Source: an uncultured Clostridia bacterium | Lineage (GTDB): Bacteria; Bacillota; Clostridia; Christensenellales; UBA1242 | NCBI GenBank assembly: GCA_934778215.1 | Contig: CAKVOE010000001.1 | Location: 124,001-188,000, forward strand | Length of the DNA stretch: 64,000 nt | Reading direction: 5' to 3' | Shown: positions 7,115-16,581 of the stretch, one piece after another | How the letters are laid out: each line of letters starts with the position of its first letter | Position numbering within the stretch: the stretch's first letter is position 1 | The notes under the pieces: generated by a model | What the model was told of the DNA's origin: nothing | Seen by the model: the letters and a program-made list of their open reading frames with translations, nothing else | Databases searched by the model: none | Program-made: the position numbers and the translations under genes

Positions 7115-9817
7115 ATGAATTACAAAGACACATTAAATATGCCAGAAACCGAATTTCAGATGCGTGGAAACCTTCCAGAAATGGAAAAAACTCAGCGTGA
7201 AAAGTGGGATTCTATGCACCTTTATGAAAGAGTAAAAGAAAAAAATAAGGGCAGAGAGCCTTTTGTTTTACATGATGGCCCTCCTTATGCTAATGGAAAC
7301 ATACATATAGGCCATGCCATGAACAAAATTTTAAAAGACTTTGTTAACCGATACAAAATGATGTCGGGGTACGATATGACCTTTGTTCCGGGTTGGGATA
7401 CTCACGGGCTTCCAATAGAACAAGCAATTACAAACTCTGGCGTAGACAGAAAAAGTATGGGCAAAGCAGAGTTTAGAACTCTTTGCGAAAAATATGCTTA
7501 CGAGCAAATAGCAAAACAGATGGACGGGTTTAAGCAGTGTAACTGTTTGGGCGATTGGGAACACCCATATATAACCTTGCAAAAGGAGATGGAAGGTGCT
7601 CAGATTGAACTTTTTGCAAAGATGGCTAAGGACGGTTTAATTTATAAGGGTTTAAAACCCGTTTATTGGAGTCCTTCTAGCGAATCTGCTCTTGCAGAAG
7701 CCGAAATAGAATACAAAGACAGAAAAGACCCTTCTATATTTGTGGCTTTTACGGTATCAAAAGGAAATGGTAAGGTTAATGTTGGCGAAAACCTAGTAAT
7801 TTGGACAACTACACCATGGACTCTTCCGGGGAACCTAGGAATTGCTGTCGGCGAAAAATTTGACTACTCTAAGGTAAATGTAAATGGCAAAATTTATATT
7901 GTTGCAAAAGAGTTGTTGCCTTCGCTTGCAGTGGAATTTGGTTGGGAAAACTACCAAGAGGTTGGTGTCGTTTCGGGAACCGATTTTGATGGTGTTTTAT
8001 ATCAGCATGTGTTTATGAATAGACAGTCTCCCGTAGTTGTTGGTTTTCATGTAACGCTAGATAGTGGTACAGGTCTTGTACATATTGCGCCGGGGTATGG
8101 TGCCGATGACTTTGTTATTGGTAAGCAATATAATTTGGGTTTAATTAATGGCGTAAATGATCAAGGCGTGCTAAACGAAGACTCTGGCGAGTTTTGTGGG
8201 CTATTCTTTGAGGACGCAAACAAAGAAATAACAAAAAAACTAGATGAGTTAGGTGTGCTATTAAAGTTAAAATTTATAACGCACTCCTATCCACATGATT
8301 GGCGAACAAAAAAGCCAATAATTTTCCGTGCCACCGCACAGTGGTTTTGTAGTATTGACAAAATTCGTCCACAATTGTTAAAAGTTATAGAAAACGAAGT
8401 GGTTTTTCATACTCCTTGGGCAAAGAAAAGATTGTATAATATGATAGAAGGTAGAGGCGACTGGTGTATTTCTCGTCAAAGAGTTTGGGGCGTTCCAATT
8501 CCTATTTTTTACAACGAAGACGGCTCGGAAATAATTGATTATGATGTTATGATGCATGTTGCAAAACTGTTTAGAGAATACGGGTCTAATATTTGGTTCG
8601 AAAAATCTGCAAAAGAACTTTTGCCAGAAGGTTTCACCAATGAAAAAAGTCCAAATGGAAACTTTACAAAAGAAGAAGACATAATGGACGTTTGGTTTGA
8701 TTCTGGCTCTACTCATAAAGGCGTTTTAGACGAAAGAAAGTTAAAAAATCCAGCAGATATTTATCTTGAAGGTTCTGACCAATATAGAGGGTGGTTTAAC
8801 TCTTCGCTTATTACAAGCGTAGCGGTAAACGGACATGCTCCTTATAAAGAACTTATATCGCATGGCTTTATTTTGGACGGCAAGGGCAACAAAATGAGTA
8901 AGAGTTTAGGCAACGTCATTGCACCACTAGACCTAATTAAGTTGCACGGCTCTGACGTTCTTCGCTGGTGGGTTGCATCGGTTGACTACACCGAAGATGT
9001 AAGAATTAGCGATGACCTAATAAAACAAGTAAAAGAAACCTACCGAAAGGTAAGAAACACCTTTAAATTTATGTTAGGTAACCTAAAAGATTTTGATCCG
9101 CAAACCGATGCTATAAATTACGAACAAATGCCAAAGGCTGATAGATTTATGACAAATAAACTTGCTGAATTTGTTGCATCGGTAAAAAAGGCGTACAGCA
9201 ATTACGATTTTAGCGAAGTTTATAAGTTGGTTAACAACTTTGTTTCGGTTACACTTTCTGCTTTTTATTTTGACTTCACCAAAGATATTTTATATATAGA
9301 AAAACCAAACTCATTAGCAAGAAGAAGTGTTCAAACGGTTATTTATAACATTTTGAATGCTGAGGTTAGGTTAATTGCTCCAATATTGCCATATACAGCC
9401 GAAGAAGTGTATGGATTTATGCCGGGCAAAAAGGCAGACAGCGTGCATCTTGAAGATATGCCAGAAGTTGAAGAAAATAAAGATAAAGAACAACTAGACA
9501 AATTGTTTGATGAATTTTTTGACCTTCAATATGAAGTAAACAAGGCGATTTCTTATGCTCGTGATGAAACTAAAATAATTGGGTCATCACAAGAAGCTGT
9601 GGTGCATATCAATCCAAAAAAATATGCACTTGTTTGCAAAGAACTTAGTGAGAACCTAAATCAGTTGCTTATTGTTAGTGCGGTTGTGCAAGATGAAAAC
9701 ATAGATAACGTACTAATAGAAAAAAGTACGGGTGAAAAATGTACCAGATGCTGGAACTATGTTGATCACCTAGAAGAGGGCGAAGTTTGCGCAAGGTGTC
9801 ATAAAATTTTAAATTAA
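7115..9817 (+). CDS. ileS: Isoleucyl-tRNA synthetase
   Basis: 900 residues, class I synthetase. The HIGH motif is at residues 64-67 within GPPYANGNIHIGH, the KMSKS loop at 593-597, and the CP1 editing domain (TTPWTLPGN region) lies between. The C-terminus has a CxxC...CxxC zinc-binding element (CTRC, CARC), as in the bacterial-type (IleS1) enzyme that is usually mupirocin-sensitive. It charges tRNA-Ile in the cytosol. The start follows AAAGGAG and sits 39 bp after the T-box terminator, so expression should depend on tRNA-Ile charging. The gene is a single unit closed by a terminator. Confidence 0.98.
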   Translation: MNYKDTLNMPETEFQMRGNLPEMEKTQREKWDSMHLYERVKEKNKGREPFVLHDGPPYANGNIHIGHAMNKILKDFVNRYKMMSGYDMTFVPGWDTHGLPIEQAITNSGVDRKSMGKAEFRTLCEKYAYEQIAKQMDGFKQCNCLGDWEHPYITLQKEMEGAQIELFAKMAKDGLIYKGLKPVYWSPSSESALAEAEIEYKDRKDPSIFVAFTVSKGNGKVNVGENLVIWTTTPWTLPGNLGIAVGEKFDYSKVNVNGKIYIVAKELLPSLAVEFGWENYQEVGVVSGTDFDGVLYQHVFMNRQSPVVVGFHVTLDSGTGLVHIAPGYGADDFVIGKQYNLGLINGVNDQGVLNEDSGEFCGLFFEDANKEITKKLDELGVLLKLKFITHSYPHDWRTKKPIIFRATAQWFCSIDKIRPQLLKVIENEVVFHTPWAKKRLYNMIEGRGDWCISRQRVWGVPIPIFYNEDGSEIIDYDVMMHVAKLFREYGSNIWFEKSAKELLPEGFTNEKSPNGNFTKEEDIMDVWFDSGSTHKGVLDERKLKNPADIYLEGSDQYRGWFNSSLITSVAVNGHAPYKELISHGFILDGKGNKMSKSLGNVIAPLDLIKLHGSDVLRWWVASVDYTEDVRISDDLIKQVKETYRKVRNTFKFMLGNLKDFDPQTDAINYEQMPKADRFMTNKLAEFVASVKKAYSNYDFSEVYKLVNNFVSVTLSAFYFDFTKDILYIEKPNSLARRSVQTVIYNILNAEVRLIAPILPYTAEEVYGFMPGKKADSVHLEDMPEVEENKDKEQLDKLFDEFFDLQYEVNKAISYARDETKIIGSSQEAVVHINPKKYALVCKELSENLNQLLIVSAVVQDENIDNVLIEKSTGEKCTRCWNYVDHLEEGEVCARCHKILN

Positions 9818-9827
9818 TATATTTTTT

Positions 9828-9861
9828 AACGCAGTGTGAATAATTTTACATTGCGTTTTTT
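9828..9861 (+). terminator. Terminator of ileS
   Basis: AACGCAGTGT (9828-9837) pairs with ACATTGCGTT (9848-9857) through a 10-nt loop, with one G-U pair, followed by T6. Confidence 0.85.
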
Positions 9862-9862
9862 A

Positions 9863-9892
9863 TTGACAAATATCAAATTTTAAGTGTATTAT
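9863..9892 (+). promoter_or_regulatory. Promoter of the flippase-like gene
   Basis: TTGACA (9863-9868), an 18-bp spacer and TATTAT (9887-9892), 22 bp before the ATG at 9914. Confidence 0.7.
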
Positions 9893-9913
9893 AGTTGTAC
9901 TGGTAGGTAAATT

Positions 9914-11311
9914 ATGGAAGAAAAACAAAAGGAATGCAATAATAGCCCGCAAGACAATTCTGCAATAGGTGCAGAAGGTAGTTTTGATGGGCAAACTAAT
10001 AAAAACATTTCTGATGCAAAACTATCTTCTGAGCAACAACAGCAGTTAGATATAATTACTGGAGGGGAAGATTTAGAGCAGATTAAATCGGTTGATACTA
10101 ATAATGAGCAAATTTTGAATCCAGAAATAGTAAAAGAAAAACTTACCGAAGTTGCTACCAAAACCACAAAAACACAAAGAAAAAAAAGCAACATAACAAG
10201 TTTAATTTTGTTAATAGTTAACATTATTTTGGTTTATTTTATTGCAAGTTCTTTGTTTAAAAGTGCAGAAGATGCTAGTTTGGCGAACCTATTTCATTCA
10301 CAAGGAGCAAGGCTAAACTATTTATGGCTAGGGTTTGTTTGTTTTGCAGGTATTATGCTTGCTCAAACATTGTTAGTGTCTACAATATTAAAAGTTACTA
10401 CAGGAAGGGGTAGGGGCTGGTTGTCTTTTAGGGCGTGCGTTACCGAAAAATATTATGATTCGGTTACACCGCTTGCAGCGGGCGGTCAACCTATTCAAAT
10501 AGTGTATCTTGCAAAGCGTGGAGTTTCTCCGGGTGTTGCAACCAGTGTACCACTAATTAGAATAATAGTAATTAATTTTGTCAATTGTTTTATTGCGTTA
10601 ATGCTATTTATTTTTGTTCTTCCAAATATAGAAGCGTCTAATGGGCTTAGTGCAATTTTGTATGGAATACTTGAAATAATTGCATATATAGGTGTTGCAA
10701 TTAACTTGACATTTTCTACAACGCTTGTAATTATTTCTAATAGCAAAACTTTTGGTAGAAGTTTGGCTAGGGGAATTATAAAAATTGGTTACAAACTAAA
10801 AATAGTTAAAGACTATAAGTCTGCATACAAAAAGTTCTTGCGTCAAGTTGCAGAATATCAAAACTCTATGGCATATCTAAAAAAACATATAGGACTATTG
10901 CTTTCGGTAATAGGTTTTACCTTTTTGGAAATGCTTTTTACTACGGCCATTCCTCTAACCGTTGTGCTTGCACTGACTGATATTCAAACGGTTTCATTTG
11001 CTGAGTTTGCTTCGCTATATTTAGAGTGCTGGGCAAAGTGCTATGTGTGTTTAATGGCATCGTCATTTATACCTCTTCCTGGCGGTACAGGAATGATGGA
11101 AATTAGTTTTGTCATTATGTTTAGTGACTTAATTGGTTCAAACTTTGTTGTTTGGGGATTTTTGTTATGGAGATTCTTTAGCTATTATATGATGATTATT
11201 CAGGGCTTTATTTTAGTAGTAGGAGAACTAATTCAAAAGTCTATTTCTTCAAAAAAAGATAGCGGTGCAATAGAGCAAAACAAAAATGCTAAAATTTTAA
11301 GCAAAAAATGA
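9914..11311 (+). CDS. Flippase-like / LPG-synthase-type membrane protein (UPF0104, YbhN/AglD family)
   Basis: 465 residues. About 95 N-terminal residues are hydrophilic, Gln/Asn/Glu-rich and probably disordered. A polytopic membrane region with about eight hydrophobic segments follows. The family marks are SVTPLAAGGQP in the first half and PLPGGTGMMEISF near the C-terminus, both characteristic of the lysylphosphatidylglycerol-synthetase TM region / TIGR00374 family. The aminoacyl-transferase half of MprF is absent, so this is not a complete MprF. Members are proposed to move lipid-linked substrates across the membrane; the substrate here is unknown. It is followed by the M23 peptidase after 58 bp, perhaps co-transcribed. 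Confidence 0.8.
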   Translation: MEEKQKECNNSPQDNSAIGAEGSFDGQTNKNISDAKLSSEQQQQLDIITGGEDLEQIKSVDTNNEQILNPEIVKEKLTEVATKTTKTQRKKSNITSLILLIVNIILVYFIASSLFKSAEDASLANLFHSQGARLNYLWLGFVCFAGIMLAQTLLVSTILKVTTGRGRGWLSFRACVTEKYYDSVTPLAAGGQPIQIVYLAKRGVSPGVATSVPLIRIIVINFVNCFIALMLFIFVLPNIEASNGLSAILYGILEIIAYIGVAINLTFSTTLVIISNSKTFGRSLARGIIKIGYKLKIVKDYKSAYKKFLRQVAEYQNSMAYLKKHIGLLLSVIGFTFLEMLFTTAIPLTVVLALTDIQTVSFAEFASLYLECWAKCYVCLMASSFIPLPGGTGMMEISFVIMFSDLIGSNFVVWGFLLWRFFSYYMMIIQGFILVVGELIQKSISSKKDSGAIEQNKNAKILSKK

Positions 11312-11369
11312 TTAAACCAGCAAAATCTGGCTACAATTTGTGTATAAAACAAATATGGAGATAGATTTT

Positions 11370-12035
11370 ATGAAAAACAAAGATGGTTTAACATTTGGGA
11401 AAAGATTAAAAATTTACATTCGAAAAAATGCCTTTACCCTTGCAGTTTCGGGGTGTGCAGTTGTGCTTGTTGTGGCACTTGCAATAACGGCAATAGTTAA
11501 AACCAATCAACGAAAGTTGCAAAATGCAAAATTGCTTGAATCTAACAAAACAGAGCAGGGTGCAACCGAAATAAAAAATAACAACAATGAGGGTGTTTTG
11601 CCGTCATCTTCTGACGACTATATGACTTTTGTTATGCCGGTGCAAAACTATAAAATTGGGAGTGCGTTTGTAAACGATAACGTTATATACAACGAAACAA
11701 TGAATGAGTGGACTACTCATGTTGGGGTAGATTTTGTTACAGAAGGCATTCAAGATGTGCTTGCAATAGCAGATGGCAAGGTAGAAAGCGTAAATTATTC
11801 GCCACTAGAAGGCACAATTGTCGAAATTAAGCACTCAGATGAATTGGTGTCTGTTTATAAATCACTTTCTGCCGATGTGGCGGTTAAGGTGGGCGATGAA
11901 GTTAAGGCGGGGGATAAAATAGGTTATACATCACAAACGGCACAAAGCGAATCAAAAATAGGTAATCACCTTCATTTAGAATTGTTAGAAAATGGTAAAA
12001 ATGTAAACCCATTTGATTACTTATCTGACAAGTAA
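11370..12035 (+). CDS. Membrane-anchored M23 (LytM) peptidase, SpoIIQ-like
   Basis: 221 residues from the ATG at 11370, chosen because GGAG (11357-11360) lies 9 nt upstream; an in-frame GTG at 11340 lacks a site. One TM helix (about residues 18-40) places the rest outside. The C-terminal 110 residues form an M23 domain: HVGVDF supplies the first His and Asp ligands and HLHLEL the HxH motif. All zinc ligands look present, so it may be an active peptidoglycan endopeptidase. The architecture (short tail, one TM, linker, LytM) matches SpoIIQ-type proteins of the forespore channel, and gpr elsewhere in the window makes a sporulation role conceivable, but a vegetative hydrolase or divisome activator is equally possible. 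Confidence 0.78.
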   Translation: MKNKDGLTFGKRLKIYIRKNAFTLAVSGCAVVLVVALAITAIVKTNQRKLQNAKLLESNKTEQGATEIKNNNNEGVLPSSSDDYMTFVMPVQNYKIGSAFVNDNVIYNETMNEWTTHVGVDFVTEGIQDVLAIADGKVESVNYSPLEGTIVEIKHSDELVSVYKSLSADVAVKVGDEVKAGDKIGYTSQTAQSESKIGNHLHLELLENGKNVNPFDYLSDK

Positions 12036-12047
12036 ATAAAAAAACAG

Positions 12048-12086
12048 ATAACTCCTAAAATGTAAAAGTTTAGGAGTTATTTTTTA
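12048..12086 (+). terminator. Terminator after the M23 peptidase gene
   Basis: A 12-bp perfect stem (ATAACTCCTAAA at 12048-12059 with TTTAGGAGTTAT at 12069-12080) followed by T6. Confidence 0.9.
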
Positions 12087-12109
12087 TTTTTAAAAACGCT
12101 ATATTTTAT

Positions 12110-12138
12110 TTGCTTTATGCAAAAGAATGGTGTAATAT
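12110..12138 (+). promoter_or_regulatory. Likely promoter of the small secreted protein
   Basis: TTGCTT (12110-12115), a 17-bp spacer ending in TG, and TAATAT (12133-12138). This gives an ~75-nt leader to the ATG at 12218. A TTGACA next to the ribosome site is too close to the start to be a promoter for this gene. Confidence 0.5.
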
Positions 12139-12217
12139 ATAATTATATATTATGTATTGTGCATAATTTGTTTTTTATTAGTCATACTAAACACAGTTGA
12201 CATAAAGGAGTTAAAAA

Positions 12218-12805
12218 ATGAAAGCAAGAAGAAGTTCAAAGTTTTTAATAGCAATGTCTGTTTTGTGTCTTGTTACAATTTCTGCAGTTACAGCAATTAC
12301 AGTTTATGCAGCACAAACAATCACAGGAAGCGGTTCTACCACCGTTTCATATACAGCACTTGGCGAGGTAATGGGTACAATTAAGGCTACTACAATAAGT
12401 GGTGGCGCCGAAACGCCATGGGGTGATGCAGTTACTTACAACGGTAAAGAAGCTGATGGCACCACAACGTCACCTCTTACAAACAATGAAATTACTTTAA
12501 CTAAAGAAAATAAATCAATTGTTTACAAATTTGAGTTTTCTAATAGTGCAAGTTCAGCCGTTGCAAACAAAGGCTATAAGATAGGTTTAGCATACAAAGC
12601 ATCAGGCACAAACACAAATGTAAAGGTGTCTTACGCTATTGATTCTGAAACTTCTTATACCGAAGATGCGACACTAACAGTTCCACAACAAGAAGTAAAT
12701 AGTACAACTACCAAAAAGACTATTTTTATTAAGGTCGAGATAGCTGATATTTTAGAAAATGCTAGTTTTGGCGGAACCTTTAATTGGACACTAACAGCAA
12801 ATTAA
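12218..12805 (+). CDS. Small secreted beta-rich protein sharing an N-terminal motif with the lectin-like protein
   Basis: 195 residues with a strong AAGGAG ribosome site. A classical signal peptide (MKARRSSK, hydrophobic core, cleavage near VYA-AQ, residue 31) is followed by GSGSTTVSYTAL. That closely matches GGGSTTVTYDAF just after the signal peptide of the 3197-5179 protein. The rest is Thr/Ser/Asn-rich with alternating hydrophobic residues, suggesting a single beta-sandwich. It has no cysteines, TM or sorting signal. The size and composition recall secreted fibre-type proteins of the TasA/camelysin kind, but I see no decisive motif and no SipW-type peptidase gene nearby. Function unknown. 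Its own promoter and terminator make it monocistronic. Confidence 0.75.
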   Translation: MKARRSSKFLIAMSVLCLVTISAVTAITVYAAQTITGSGSTTVSYTALGEVMGTIKATTISGGAETPWGDAVTYNGKEADGTTTSPLTNNEITLTKENKSIVYKFEFSNSASSAVANKGYKIGLAYKASGTNTNVKVSYAIDSETSYTEDATLTVPQQEVNSTTTKKTIFIKVEIADILENASFGGTFNWTLTAN

Positions 12806-12827
12806 TAATTAAAACAACTTTTAATTA

Positions 12828-12877
12828 ATCTCAAAACACAAAAAGGTAAACCTTAAAGTAGTTTTGAGATTTTTTTA
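12828..12877 (+). terminator. Terminator of the small secreted protein gene
   Basis: A 10-bp perfect stem (ATCTCAAAAC at 12828-12837 with GTTTTGAGAT at 12861-12870), with a smaller GGTAAACC-type helix in the loop, then T7. Confidence 0.88.
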
Positions 12878-13063
12878 TTTATATAATAATAAGTAAATAG
12901 TTTCATATAAAAAAATTATCCATCATAAGATAAACTAACTAATAAAAAATTACAAAGTTGAGTTAGATAAATTTTATACCTTGTATTCAAAAAATGTATG
13001 TTTTGTATTATCTTACAACTTAGTAATATTTAGCAGGTTTTAAACGCAATAAAAAGGGTGGAT

Positions 13064-14575
13064 ATGAAAAAAGTTAAAGTTTTTTACAATATAATTAAAG
13101 GGATTGTATGCGTTACGCTTGCAATTGTTTTGGTAACAATTCTTTATGGCTGTAAGTCTAAAAGCCTTATAAAAAGGGCTAGCAAAAATTTAAACTCATA
13201 TACAATTAACGCTACCTATTGTGACGAGGAACATACGGTAAACGCAACCGAAAAGGTTAAATATACCAACAAAACGGGAAACATATTAAATTTTGTATGT
13301 TTTAATTTGTATGGAACAGCTTTTTCGGCAGATGCTGTAATTTTGCCATATACAACATTAAATGCAAAAAAATGTTTTCCTAATGGGTTGAGTTATGGAG
13401 ATTTGGAGATTATTTCGGTTAGGGTAGATGAAGAAGACGCCGACTTTAATATTGTGGGGCAAGACAATAACGCTTTGCAAATAAACTTTAAAAATTCTTT
13501 AAATAACAACGAAAGCACAGAAATAGAAATTGTCTTTAAACTTACGCTTGCAAACTGCACGCATAGGCTAGGATATTTTGATGGGTACATTAATTTAGGA
13601 AACTGGTATCCAATTATTGCCGTTTATGAAAATGGGGAGTTTGATATAACGCCGTATTATTCAAGCGGAGATCCTTTTTATTCAGAATGTGCAAATTATA
13701 ATCTAACATTTAATTATCCCGACAAAATGGTGTTAGGCTCAACGGGGCAAGTTGTAAATTCATCATCTGCAAACGGAGTAAAAACTGTAACCATAGAAGC
13801 AAAAGCAGTTAGAGATTTTGCGCTTACAATGTCTGAAAAGTACGAAATAAAAGAAGCAAGTGTGGGTTCAACAAAAATTAGAGTGCTAGCAAATGGCGAG
13901 CAAGAGGCTTTGCAAAAAATGTTAGATGCTAGCATAAAAGCGGTTAATTTATACAACAAACTATTTGGCGAATATCCGTACGAAACACTAGATGTTGCTT
14001 TAACACCATTTTTGCATGGAGGAATGGAATATCCTAATCTTGTTTATATTGCAAATGATATAACTGACACTAACACACTTGTTAAAGTTATAGTACACGA
14101 AATTGCTCATCAGTGGTGGTATTCAGTTGTGGGCAACAACGAAATTAAAGATGCGTGGTTTGACGAGTCTTTGGCGGAGTATAGCAGTGTGTTGTTTTTT
14201 GAAAATTATCCCGATTATGGAATTACAAGGGAACAGATTATTACCGATTCTATAAAAGATTATCAATTATATTTAGATGTTGTTAAAAGTGTAAATTTGT
14301 TGCATAATTTATCTATGCAATTGCCACTAAATGAATATGTAAGCGAGTATGAGTATGTTTATATGGTTTATGTAAAGGGAACTATATTTATAGATGAACT
14401 ACGAAAAAGTCTGGGAGATGAAGATTTTTTTAGAGGGTTAAAAAAGTTATACAAAGACAATGCCTTTAAAATTGTTTCAAAAGAAGATTTTATTAAGGCT
14501 TTTAACGCAAAAAGTGGGGTTGATGTCACCTCTTTTGTAGAGGGCTACCTTTCTGGAAAAACGGAGATTGCATAG
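13064..14575 (+). CDS. M1 family (gluzincin) aminopeptidase lipoprotein
   Basis: 503 residues from the ATG at 13064; a GTG two codons upstream overlaps the likely ribosome site. The signal segment ends in the lipobox LYGC, so the protein is probably lipid-anchored outside the cell. The beta-rich N-domain of M1 peptidases precedes the catalytic domain. GGMEYP is the variant of the GxMEN exopeptidase motif. Zinc ligands are H345, H349 and E368 in HEIAHQWW plus 18 residues plus E. The protein ends shortly after the catalytic domain, shorter than classical aminopeptidase N (~870) and like the compact clostridial M1 proteins. Likely role: trimming extracellular peptides for nutrition. Confidence 0.9.
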   Translation: MKKVKVFYNIIKGIVCVTLAIVLVTILYGCKSKSLIKRASKNLNSYTINATYCDEEHTVNATEKVKYTNKTGNILNFVCFNLYGTAFSADAVILPYTTLNAKKCFPNGLSYGDLEIISVRVDEEDADFNIVGQDNNALQINFKNSLNNNESTEIEIVFKLTLANCTHRLGYFDGYINLGNWYPIIAVYENGEFDITPYYSSGDPFYSECANYNLTFNYPDKMVLGSTGQVVNSSSANGVKTVTIEAKAVRDFALTMSEKYEIKEASVGSTKIRVLANGEQEALQKMLDASIKAVNLYNKLFGEYPYETLDVALTPFLHGGMEYPNLVYIANDITDTNTLVKVIVHEIAHQWWYSVVGNNEIKDAWFDESLAEYSSVLFFENYPDYGITREQIITDSIKDYQLYLDVVKSVNLLHNLSMQLPLNEYVSEYEYVYMVYVKGTIFIDELRKSLGDEDFFRGLKKLYKDNAFKIVSKEDFIKAFNAKSGVDVTSFVEGYLSGKTEIA

Positions 14576-14591
14576 TTTTTATATTATTTCT

Positions 14592-14620
14592 TTGCAATTT
14601 CACAATTGATTTGGTATAAT
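14592..14620 (+). promoter_or_regulatory. Promoter of the walJ-like operon
   Basis: TTGCAA (14592-14597), a 17-bp spacer ending in TGG, and a perfect TATAAT (14615-14620). It probably drives the closely packed genes 14652-17491. Confidence 0.85.
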
Positions 14621-14651
14621 AAAAAAGTACAAAATTTAACTAGGGGAGATT

Positions 14652-15437
14652 ATGCGGGTAATTAATTTGGCGAGCGGAAGCAAAGGCAACTGTACGCTAA
14701 TTGAAGGACAAGTAGATGCAATATTAATAGATTGCGGATTAGACCTTGTAAAAATTGAAGAACTTATATATGAAGCAGGTTGTGATATTTCAAAAATTAG
14801 AGCAATTCTTGTGACACACACTCATCAAGACCATATAAAATCGGTGGTAAAATTTCAAAAAAAGTATGGCGTTAATGTTTATGCAACTGATAAGGTTTGG
14901 GAAGAGGGCAAATTACAAAAAATAGAATTGACCAATCGGCACTTTATAACAAATGAAGAATTTGATTTGGGAGAATTTAGGATTTGTCCGTTTGAAGTTT
15001 CGCATGATGCACCAAGTACCGTTGGGTATGTGGTGCGTTCGGGTGGCAAAAAGTTTGCAATAGCAACCGATTTGGGCGAAATGACAAGTGCAATAATTGA
15101 CAAAATTGCGGGTAGCGATTTAATTTTTTTGGAATCTAATTATGACGAGCGTATGCTAAAAACGGGCAGTTATCCACGAGTTATAAAAGAAAGAATCTTG
15201 TCAAAATTTGGGCATTTGTCTAATATAGATGCCGGAGAAGCAATAAGTGTGTTGTCAAGACTTGGAACGAGATATTTTGTACTAATGCACATATCAGAAA
15301 ACAATAATACTCCCGAGCTTGCTTATGGCACAGTTAAAAATATATTAAAAAATAAAAATTTGGATAATAATATATACATCGGGATATCTCATCAGCACAA
15401 AATAGGTTCAAATTTTTTATTAAAACCGATAGAATAA
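14652..15437 (+). CDS. walJ: MBL-fold metallohydrolase, WalJ/YycJ family
   Basis: 261 residues, typical of WalJ/YycJ. The opening INLASGSKGNCTLIE is the family's hallmark N-terminus. The metal-binding motif THTHQDH gives H56, H58, D60 and H61, and later ligands lie in SHDAP, TDLGE and the HQHK end. In model Firmicutes walJ is tied to the WalRK cell-wall regulon and to coordination of division with replication, with a proposed exonuclease activity. No walRK genes lie here, so the name rests on sequence alone. It is the first gene of a compact operon continuing into the CPBP protease. Confidence 0.85.
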   Translation: MRVINLASGSKGNCTLIEGQVDAILIDCGLDLVKIEELIYEAGCDISKIRAILVTHTHQDHIKSVVKFQKKYGVNVYATDKVWEEGKLQKIELTNRHFITNEEFDLGEFRICPFEVSHDAPSTVGYVVRSGGKKFAIATDLGEMTSAIIDKIAGSDLIFLESNYDERMLKTGSYPRVIKERILSKFGHLSNIDAGEAISVLSRLGTRYFVLMHISENNNTPELAYGTVKNILKNKNLDNNIYIGISHQHKIGSNFLLKPIE

Positions 15438-15452
15438 TAAGGGGAAAATATT

Positions 15453-16571
15453 TTGGAAAATACAGAAAGAAAGAAAATTAATAGTTTAAATTATACCTTT
15501 GTAGATAACGATTTTACGCCCGATGATGTGGCAAAAGGATTGTTGTTGTTTTTGGTATTTAATACGGCTGTTTCGTTAGTTTATCAATTGCTTTTTTATA
15601 TTGGGTTAACTTCAACGGTTGTAGGATATGTTTTTAATATTTTATTAGATGTTTGCTTTGTTTTAACCGTTTATTTTGTTGCAAAAAATAAACGAATTAA
15701 TACGGTAAAACAACTAAAAGTTACAAAGTCGCCAAGTTTATTGATGGCAATAATTTGTATATTGGTGTCCATTGTGTGTATAGTTGGTTTTTCAGGCGTA
15801 ACAAATTGTTTTTTGGAAATTTTATACCGAATGGGTTACAGTTCTGTTTCGGGCGATATAGTTATTAATACATGGGGAAAATATATTTTATACACAATTT
15901 GCATTTGTGTTATACCAGCAATTTGTGAGGAGATATTATTTAGAGGCCTTGTGTTTACAGGACTCAAAAAAATTAGTCAAACAGTTGGTATTTTTGGCAG
16001 TGCCTTTATATTTATGATAATGCACGGCTCGCCAGACCAAACCGTTCATCAATTTATTTTAGGAGTGGTATTAGCACTTGCGTTTTTAATTAGCAATAAC
16101 TTGTGGGTGTCTATAATAATTCACTTCTTTAACAACTTTTTGGCGGTAACGGCGTCTTTTATTACTTACAAATTAAGCACGGGTGCAAATGGTGCAATAG
16201 ATGAAAATGGAGTAAATATATATTTTTCACAATATTTCATATTTGCAATTATTTCGGCTTGTATTGCAGGTGCAATGATATACTTGTTGTTTAAAGGACT
16301 GTCTTATTTGTGTAACAAAAAAGCAAATGCTACAACAACCGTAGATAACGGAACAATAGATAGCGAGATTGATTCTGCAATATTAAAAAGCGAAGATTTT
16401 TCTGTAGAAATTTCAGATATAAATGGTGCTAATCGTCAGCAAATTCACATAAGTCCAAAAGACGAAAGAAACAAACTTTCTAGACAAGGGAAATTTTTGA
16501 TGATTATTAGCATAGTATGGCTAGCGCTAGAATGGTTTATTGCTCTATTTAGTGGTTTTATATCAACATAA
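15453..16571 (+). CDS. CPBP (CAAX/Abi) family intramembrane metalloprotease
   Basis: 372 residues. The start is TTG, chosen because AAGGGGAAA lies at the right distance and no ATG fits. Several TM helices are present. The family motifs are EEILFRGLVFTGL (motif 1), FIFMIMHGS (motif 2 His) and HFFNNFLAV (motif 3), the Glu-Glu, His and His-Asn residues that form the active site of Rce1-type glutamate proteases. A hydrophilic region of about 55 residues (300-355) precedes a last TM helix, an extension beyond the core fold. Roles in the family range from prenyl-protein processing to bacteriocin immunity; the substrate here is unknown. It ends 10 bp before rlmH. Confidence 0.88.
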   Translation: MENTERKKINSLNYTFVDNDFTPDDVAKGLLLFLVFNTAVSLVYQLLFYIGLTSTVVGYVFNILLDVCFVLTVYFVAKNKRINTVKQLKVTKSPSLLMAIICILVSIVCIVGFSGVTNCFLEILYRMGYSSVSGDIVINTWGKYILYTICICVIPAICEEILFRGLVFTGLKKISQTVGIFGSAFIFMIMHGSPDQTVHQFILGVVLALAFLISNNLWVSIIIHFFNNFLAVTASFITYKLSTGANGAIDENGVNIYFSQYFIFAIISACIAGAMIYLLFKGLSYLCNKKANATTTVDNGTIDSEIDSAILKSEDFSVEISDINGANRQQIHISPKDERNKLSRQGKFLMIISIVWLALEWFIALFSGFIST

Positions 16572-16581
16572 AGGAAATTGT

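Noticed and set aside
12157..12384. Plus-strand 75-codon ORF overlapping the small secreted protein
   Set aside because: It is out of frame with a gene that has a signal peptide and strong ribosome site; it starts in the leader without a site and is Cys/Tyr/Asn-rich frame noise.
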